DNA of 27,104 bases from NCBI GenBank assembly GCA_900545165.1, contig UQYA01000013.1:1-27104 (forward strand). Direction: 5' to 3'. The DNA comes from an uncultured Collinsella sp. GTDB lineage: Bacteria > Actinomycetota > Coriobacteriia > Coriobacteriales > Coriobacteriaceae. Position 1 is the stretch's first letter. Each line of letters begins with the position of its first letter. The position numbers and the translations under genes are program-made. This document shows positions 22,998 through 27,104 of this stretch, piece by piece. A model generated the notes under the pieces. It saw nothing but the letters and a program-made list of their open reading frames with translations. It ran no database searches and had not been told where the DNA came from.

Positions 22998-23115
22998 GGG
23001 ACTTGAACCTGCGAAGGAGCGAGCGTAAAGAAAACGCGGAGCGTTTTTAGCGAGCTGGCGAGTCCGCCGGCAGGCGGGCGAAGCCGGTGCGGATCCGCGA
23101 AGCGGATGCGCGGAC
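22998..23115. repeat. GC-rich palindromic insert between the tRNA-Leu repeats
   Basis: The segment begins with ggacttgaacct (22998-23009), the exact reverse complement of the tRNA-Leu T-arm aggttcaagtcc. It continues through several short self-complementary stretches, including gcggatccgc and atccgc-gaa-gcggat, and an outer gtccgc/gcggac pair. No coding reading is convincing. Confidence 0.7.
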
Positions 23116-23179
23116 GTCCTTTCGCCCGCACCATTAAATGAAAGAGCTCCCAGCAATGGGAGCTTTTTTGTTATGGGCC
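23116..23179. repeat. 64-bp direct repeat, copy 2 (pseudo tRNA-Leu 3' end plus terminator)
   Basis: This is a second copy of the tRNA-Leu acceptor end, CCA, spacer and terminator, 189 bp after the first and without the 5' part of the tRNA. Its terminator stem (23145-23152 with 23157-23164) is a perfect 8-bp hairpin followed by six T. Confidence 0.93.
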
Positions 23180-23250
23180 TCCTGTTGATGTCACGTGGCT
23201 GCTTCGTGCGGGTATCCTAGTGCCAACGTGAGCCTATCAGAGGAGAGACC

Positions 23251-24189
23251 ATGCTGTTGTCCGGAATCATTGCCGCCCTTACGAGTCTTCTGCTTCCCAT
23301 CATCATTTTGTTGCTGCTGCTCCCCAACGCCTGCTATGTCGTTGAACAACAGCATGCCGTGATCATCGAGCGTCTGGGCAAGTTTAACCGCATCGTCAAC
23401 GCGGGCTTCCACATGAAGGTGCCCGTGATCGACCGTAAGGCCGCCACGGTGAGTCTACGCACCATGAAAAACGGTTTTGGCATCGACGTTAAGACCCAGG
23501 ACAACGTGACCATCGGCCTTGAAGTCTCTGCTCAGTACCACGTGAGCTATGACATGGGCGCTGGCCCGGCAGATTCGGGCATCTACAAGAGCTACTACAT
23601 GCTGCAGGAGCCCGTCGACCAGATGCGCGATTTCATCACCGATGCCCTGCGCTCTTCCATCCCTGTCTACACGCTCGATGAGGTCTTTGCCAAGAAGGAT
23701 GACATCGCCAAGGACGTCAATGCCACCGTGTCCGGGCAGATGGCTGCCTACGGCTTCACCCTCGTGTCGACACTCATCACCAAGATCGCGCTGCCGACCG
23801 AGGTCGAGAACTCCATGAACGACATCAACGCCGCCCAGCGCAAGCGCGCTGCTGCGCAGGAGCTCGCCGAGGCCGACCGCATCAAGCGCGTCACCGAGGC
23901 GACCGCTGAGGCCGAGGCGATGGAAAAGGCGGGCGAGGGCATCGCCAACCAGCGCAAGGCCATCGCGTTGGGCATCAAGGATTCGCTCGAGATTATCCAG
24001 GAGACGGGCGTCGGCAACGACGAGGCCAACCAGCTGTTCATGTTTACGCAGTGGTCCGAGATGATGACAGAGTTCGCTCGCACGGGTAAAACCTCGACGG
24101 TCGTGCTGCCGAGCGATTTCTCGCAGTCGGCCTCGATGTTCGAGCAGATGCTGACCGCCGGCAAAGTGCAAAACAATTCGAAGGAGTAG
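23251..24189 (+). CDS. SPFH/stomatin-like membrane protein
   Basis: The ATG has GAGGAGAGA upstream. The 312-residue protein has one N-terminal membrane helix (about 4-27). An SPFH (stomatin/prohibitin/HflK) domain follows, with VVEQQHAVIIERLGKFNRI, GFHMKVPVIDR and DALRSSIPVYTLDEVFAKKDDI. An Ala/Glu-rich coiled coil (about 205-250, RKRAAAQELAEADRIKR) and a C-terminal oligomerisation-type region complete it. Such proteins form large membrane-associated cages and organise membrane microdomains or chaperone proteases. No NfeD partner gene is adjacent. rlmH starts 6 nt after its stop, so they are probably co-transcribed. Confidence 0.92.
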   Translation: MLLSGIIAALTSLLLPIIILLLLLPNACYVVEQQHAVIIERLGKFNRIVNAGFHMKVPVIDRKAATVSLRTMKNGFGIDVKTQDNVTIGLEVSAQYHVSYDMGAGPADSGIYKSYYMLQEPVDQMRDFITDALRSSIPVYTLDEVFAKKDDIAKDVNATVSGQMAAYGFTLVSTLITKIALPTEVENSMNDINAAQRKRAAAQELAEADRIKRVTEATAEAEAMEKAGEGIANQRKAIALGIKDSLEIIQETGVGNDEANQLFMFTQWSEMMTEFARTGKTSTVVLPSDFSQSASMFEQMLTAGKVQNNSKE

Positions 24190-24195
24190 ACGCGC

Positions 24196-24666
24196 GTGAA
24201 ATACACCGTCGTTTGCGTCGGTAAGCTCAAGGAGCGCTTTTGGAAGGACGCATGCGCTGAGTACACCAAGCGCCTAGGTGCCTATGCCAAGGTGGATATC
24301 CGCGAGGTGGCCGATATCGATCCGGCTAAGGCGGGCGGCGTGGATGCCGCGCGCGACAAGGAGGGGGCGGCGATTCTTGCAGTCCTGCCGCCTCGAGCGC
24401 ATGTGATCTTGCTGGCCATTGAGGGCAAAGAGCGCTCGAGCGAGGAGCTTTCGGCGCGGCTCGATGATCTTATGCTGCGTGGTAACAGCGACATCGCCTT
24501 TGTGATTGGCGGATCGGACGGCGTGAGCGATGATGTACGCGCACGAGCCGACGAGATGCTCAGCTTTGGACGCATTACCTTGCCGCATAACTTGGCGCGC
24601 GTGGTGCTGCTGGAGCAAATCTATCGCGCCTGCAAGATCAGCCGTGGCGAGCCGTATCACAAATAG
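24196..24666 (+). CDS. rlmH: 23S rRNA (pseudouridine-1915-N3)-methyltransferase
   Basis: RlmH is a SPOUT methyltransferase acting on pseudouridine 1915 in helix 69 of 23S rRNA on assembled 70S ribosomes. The GTG start has AAGGAGT 8 nt upstream. The 156-residue length is usual. Signatures are the start KYTVVCVGKLKERFWKDA, the SAM-site loop FVIGGSDGV, and the end EQIYRACKISRGEPYHK, with its hallmark PYHK terminus. Confidence 0.97.
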   Translation: MKYTVVCVGKLKERFWKDACAEYTKRLGAYAKVDIREVADIDPAKAGGVDAARDKEGAAILAVLPPRAHVILLAIEGKERSSEELSARLDDLMLRGNSDIAFVIGGSDGVSDDVRARADEMLSFGRITLPHNLARVVLLEQIYRACKISRGEPYHK

Positions 24667-24739
24667 GTCGGCAATAGGAAACAATGGCGTGGGACAATAC
24701 CTTTCGTTTTGAGGAATGTGTCTGAAAGGACTATGAGAT

Positions 24740-25510
24740 ATGAAGATTGGATTTGTCGGTTTTGGCAATATGGCGAGCGCCATGGCCGATGGCTGGATTG
24801 CTGCCGGTGTAGCTGCGAGCGACATGTGCGCCTGCGCGGGTCGCTACGACGCACTGGTTGAGCGCTGCGAGGCGCGCGGCATGGTCGCCTGCCACGATGC
24901 CGCCGAGGTTGTCGCCGCATCCGATATCGTGGTCGCTGCGGTCAAACCGTACATGATCGAGAAGGTGTTCGCCCCGCTCAAGGATGCTCTTGCCAAAAAG
25001 GTCGTTCTGTCGGTTGCCTGGACCTGGGACAGTGCCAAGTGGGAGCAGGTCCTGCCGGGCGTCGCACATGTCTCGACGGTTCCCAACACACCGGTTTCGG
25101 TGGGCGAGGGCGTCATCGCTTGCGAGAAGGCTTCCACGCTTAGTGATGAGCAGAGCGCAGTGGTGCTTGATCTGCTTGGCAAGCTCGGTGCGGTGGTCGA
25201 GCTCGATACGAGCCTGCTGTTTGTGGGCGGCACGGTGGGTGGTTGCGCTCCGGCATTTGTCGCCATGGCAATCGAGGCCCTGGGCGATGCGGCGGTCAAG
25301 CACGGTATTCCGCGTGCCGATGCCTATCGCATTGTGAGCCAGATGGTGCTGGGTACGGCAAAGCTGCAGCTTGCAACTGGCCAGCATCCTGCGGCGATGA
25401 AGGATGCCGTATGCTCGCCCGGTGGCGCCACCATCAAGGGCGTCGTTGCGCTCGAGGACGCCGGCATGCGCAGCGCCCTGGTCAAGGCAATTGACGCAAC
25501 TCTCCAATAA
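24740..25510 (+). CDS. proC: Pyrroline-5-carboxylate reductase
   Basis: ProC makes proline by NAD(P)H reduction of pyrroline-5-carboxylate. GAAAGGA precedes the ATG. The 256-residue protein starts with the Rossmann motif KIGFVGFGNMASAM, has VVAAVKPYMIEKV, and VPNTPVSVGEGV. The family signature lies in the C-terminal dimerisation domain (GTAKLQLATGQHPAAMKDAVCSPGGATIKG, residues about 212-241). The length is slightly short but all motifs are present. A terminator-like hairpin follows at once. Confidence 0.96.
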   Translation: MKIGFVGFGNMASAMADGWIAAGVAASDMCACAGRYDALVERCEARGMVACHDAAEVVAASDIVVAAVKPYMIEKVFAPLKDALAKKVVLSVAWTWDSAKWEQVLPGVAHVSTVPNTPVSVGEGVIACEKASTLSDEQSAVVLDLLGKLGAVVELDTSLLFVGGTVGGCAPAFVAMAIEALGDAAVKHGIPRADAYRIVSQMVLGTAKLQLATGQHPAAMKDAVCSPGGATIKGVVALEDAGMRSALVKAIDATLQ

Positions 25511-25549
25511 AACCGACCAAAAAAGACAGGTTTATTTTGGCAGGTTTTT
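25507..25549 (+). terminator. proC terminator, copy A of a related hairpin pair
   Basis: AACCGACCAAAA (25511-25522) pairs with TTTTGGCAGGTT (25535-25546) with two mismatches and is followed by further T. The 16-bp start (25507-25522) recurs exactly at 25628-25643. Confidence 0.65.
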
Positions 25550-25574
25550 CCTGCGGTTTTGTCACATGTACGAA

Positions 25575-25615
25575 AAGCGCCCCGCAACTGGCTCAATTCC
25601 AGTTGCGGGGCGCTT
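25575..25615. terminator. Perfect 17-bp hairpin between convergent genes
   Basis: The arms 25575-25591 and 25599-25615 are perfectly complementary around a 7-nt loop. There is no good T run on either side, so it may be a stabiliser or a bidirectional barrier rather than a classic terminator. Confidence 0.7.
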
Positions 25616-25627
25616 GCATTTGCCCAG

Positions 25628-25668
25628 ATAAAACCGACCAAAATAAACCTGGCCCTTTTTGGCAGGTT
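25628..25668 (-). terminator. Minus-strand terminator, copy B of the hairpin pair
   Basis: On the minus strand AACCTGCCAAAA pairs with TTTTGGTCGGTT and then runs into TTAT, directly after the stop of the 57-residue protein. Confidence 0.6.
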
Positions 25669-25840
25669 AGTCCCAGAAGCTGTCTTCCTCATCCTCGGAC
25701 TTGGGTCCGCGGTCGACGTACATCTTATGGGTGCGCTTCTCCATTACAAAGGCAAGAATCGCAAATAACAGGATGCCGCCGGCGAAAAGGATGGCAAAAC
25801 CGGTGCGGGTGCCAAACAAAAAGGAAAAAACTGCGTCCAT
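25667..25840 (-). CDS. Small membrane protein of 57 residues
   Basis: The ATG at 25840 has AGAAGG 6 nt upstream on the minus strand. The product is short, with a single membrane helix (about residues 12-33, TRTGFAILFAGGILLFAILAF), a basic patch (EKRTHKMYVDR) on the inner side, and an acidic tail ending SEDEEDSFWD. I do not recognise a family. Reasons to believe it: good ribosome site, a clean helix with positive-inside charge, its own terminator hairpin, and a shared divergent upstream region with serS. It is below the size that simple gene finders list. Confidence 0.7.
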   Translation of the reverse strand: MDAVFSFLFGTRTGFAILFAGGILLFAILAFVMEKRTHKMYVDRGPKSEDEEDSFWD

Positions 25841-25883
25841 TGGGTGCCTTCTTGCGTAGTTGAGTTGGGTCGTAAACGCTCAT

Positions 25884-25922
25884 AAGTATATACTTGCCCA
25901 TACATGTACAAGGTTGCAACCT
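25884..25922. promoter_or_regulatory. Two perfect palindromes between serS and the divergent small gene
   Basis: AAGTATATACTT (25884-25895) and AGGTTGCAACCT (25911-25922) are each perfect 12-bp palindromes. The first contains TATACT-like -10 sequence on both strands, so it may serve divergent promoters. TTGGGT at 25865, 18 nt before TATACT, could be a + strand -35. Confidence 0.45.
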
Positions 25923-25951
25923 AAATGGAATGTATATCGCCGGAGGATCTA

Positions 25952-27065
25952 ATGCTTGATATCAAGTTTGTTCGCGAGAACCCCGATGCCATCGATGTCG
26001 CCATGGCTAACCGCCAGACGTCTTGGGATCGCGAGAAGTTCTTTGAGCTCGACGACGAGCGTCGTGCCGTCATCACCGAGGTCGAGGAGCTCCAGGCTAC
26101 GCGCAATGCCGAGTCCAAGAAGATCGGCGCCCTGATGAAGGAGGGCAAGAAGGAGGAGGCCGAGGCCGCCAAGGAGGCCGTGCGCGCCGTCAACGAGAAG
26201 ATTGACGGTCTGGCCGAGCGTCGCACCGCCCTCGAGCAGGAGCAGTACGACTTCATGGCTCACCTGCCCAACATTCCGTGCGATGCCACGCCGTACGGTA
26301 AGGACGAGGACGAGAACATTGAGCGCCGTCGTTGGGGCACCCCGCGCGAGTTCGACTTCGACTTTAAGCCGCACTGGGATCTGGGCACCGACCTCGACAT
26401 CCTCGACTTCGAGCGTGGCAACAAGCTCTCCGGCAGCCGCTTCACCGTTCTCGGTGGCGCCGGCGCCCGCCTGGAGCGCGCCCTTATCAACTTCTTCCTG
26501 GACACGCACACGAGCCGTGGCTTCAAGGAGTGGTGGCCGCCCATCGTCGTCAAGCGTCAGACCATGTTTGGCACGGGTCAGCTGCCCAAGTTCGAGGACG
26601 ACGCCTATCACGTCTCGGGTGACAACTTCCTGATCCCCACCGCCGAGGTCGTGCTCACCAACCTGCACGCCGGCGAGGTCCTCGATGCCGACACCCTGCC
26701 GCGCCGCTACACCGCCTTCACCCCCTGCTTCCGTGAGGAGGCCGGTTCCGCCGGTCGCGACACCCGCGGCATCATCCGTCAGCACGAGTTCGACAAGGTC
26801 GAGATGGTCAAGTTCGCTAAGCCGGAGGAGTCCGACGAGGAGCTCGAGAGCATGACCGCCGAGGCCGAGTATCTGCTGCAGCAGCTGGGCCTTCCGTATC
26901 GCGTGATTAGCCTGTGCACCGGCGACTTGGGCTTCTCTGCCCGTCAGACCTACGACGTCGAGGTCTGGCTGCCGAGCTACAACGCCTACAAGGAGATCAG
27001 CTCCTGCTCCAACTGCGGTGACTTCCAGGCTCGCCGCGCCAACATCAAGTATCGCGACCCCGAGA
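25952..27065 (+). CDS. serS: Seryl-tRNA synthetase, C-terminus lost to adapter sequence
   Basis: GGAGG lies 5 nt before the ATG. About 371 genuine residues are present of the roughly 425 expected. The N-terminal arm is an antiparallel coiled coil (about residues 28-100, rich in Glu/Lys/Ala). The catalytic core has GSRFTVLGGAGARLERALINF, PTAEV, and motif 2 FREEAGSAGRDTRGIIRQHEF (from F260). The final part reaches the serine-site region SSCSNCGDFQARR. Motif 3 is missing because the read-derived sequence turns into Nextera adapter at 27066. The frame stays open through the adapter to the window end, which would add a false tail. SerRS charges tRNA-Ser and tRNA-Sec. Confidence 0.95.
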
Positions 27066-27104
27066 CTGTCTCTTATACACATCTGACGCTGCCGACGATA
27101 AGGC
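27066..27104. other. Nextera (Tn5) sequencing adapter, not genomic
   Basis: CTGTCTCTTATACACATCT (27066-27084) is the Tn5 mosaic end. GACGCTGCCGACGA (27085-27098) is the rest of the reverse-complemented Read 1 adapter. The last six bases (taaggc) would be the start of a sample index. This is library sequence left at a contig end. Confidence 0.99.

Noticed and set aside
22923..23156. 77-residue minus-strand frame with a repeated ALSFNGAGERT string
   Set aside because: The repeat is just the translation of the duplicated tRNA-Leu 3' end and terminator.
22858..23179. Complete integrated element at tRNA-Leu
   Set aside because: Only 125 bp lie between the repeats, with no integrase or other gene. 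At most it is a relic.
25841..25951. T-box riboswitch before serS
   Set aside because: The leader is short and shows no T-box sequence or specifier stem. Only palindromes are visible.
25949..27082. 377-residue antisense protein opposite serS
   Set aside because: Its start codon lies in the Nextera adapter, and the rest is the shadow of serS.

Overview
The window looks like the end of a draft contig from a high-GC Gram-positive bacterium, most likely a Collinsella-like member of the Coriobacteriia. This is an inference from three things: strong GC-rich codon use, a Tad/Flp pilus locus without an outer-membrane secretin, and the housekeeping gene order. Almost all genes are on the + strand and tightly packed, often with overlapping stop and start codons. 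The last 39 bases are not genomic. They are Illumina Nextera (Tn5) adapter sequence, so the final gene, serS, is cut by the library rather than by biology.

Layout. Positions 2-2497 hold a P-type Ca2+-transporting-ATPase-like gene missing its N-terminus. Positions 2769-4970 are a visibly AT-richer island. It has a three-gene minus-strand cassette (membrane-anchored thioredoxin-like protein, secreted two-cysteine protein with a hydrophobic core, small multi-pass membrane protein) and, divergent from it, a DUF2975 membrane protein plus YozG-like HTH pair. Positions 5012-6248 hold rsgA with a strong terminator. Positions 6449-16039 are a complete-looking Gram-positive Tad pilus operon: SAF/CpaB-like, TadZ/CpaE-like, TadA/CpaF ATPase, TadB, TadC, Flp pilin, a membrane-anchored unknown, three pseudopilin or TadE-like proteins, a 717-residue TadG-like surface protein, and a DUF192 protein. 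No prepilin peptidase gene is visible. Positions 16098-16648 hold a probable toxin-antitoxin pair with a ribbon-helix-helix antitoxin.

Positions 16772-17134 hold tRNA-Phe(GAA), its terminator, and a striking array of four tandem 62-bp units, each able to form a hairpin with roughly 16-nt arms. Then come a GH5-like glycoside hydrolase gene whose usual catalytic acid/base Glu is replaced by Thr, rsmI, metG, rsmA and tatD. Next is tRNA-Leu(CAG), whose 3' end and terminator are duplicated as a 64-bp direct repeat around a GC-rich palindromic insert. The window ends with an SPFH/stomatin gene, rlmH, proC, a 57-residue membrane protein on the minus strand, and truncated serS.

How the parts work together. 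The rsgA, rsmI, rsmA and rlmH products act in ribosome assembly or rRNA methylation. MetRS, SerRS, tRNA-Phe and tRNA-Leu belong to translation. The Tad block should encode an envelope-spanning machine that assembles Flp pili. The most unusual parts are the 62-bp palindromic array, the duplicated tRNA-Leu 3' end, the AT-rich secreted-peptide cassette and the GH5 active-site substitution.
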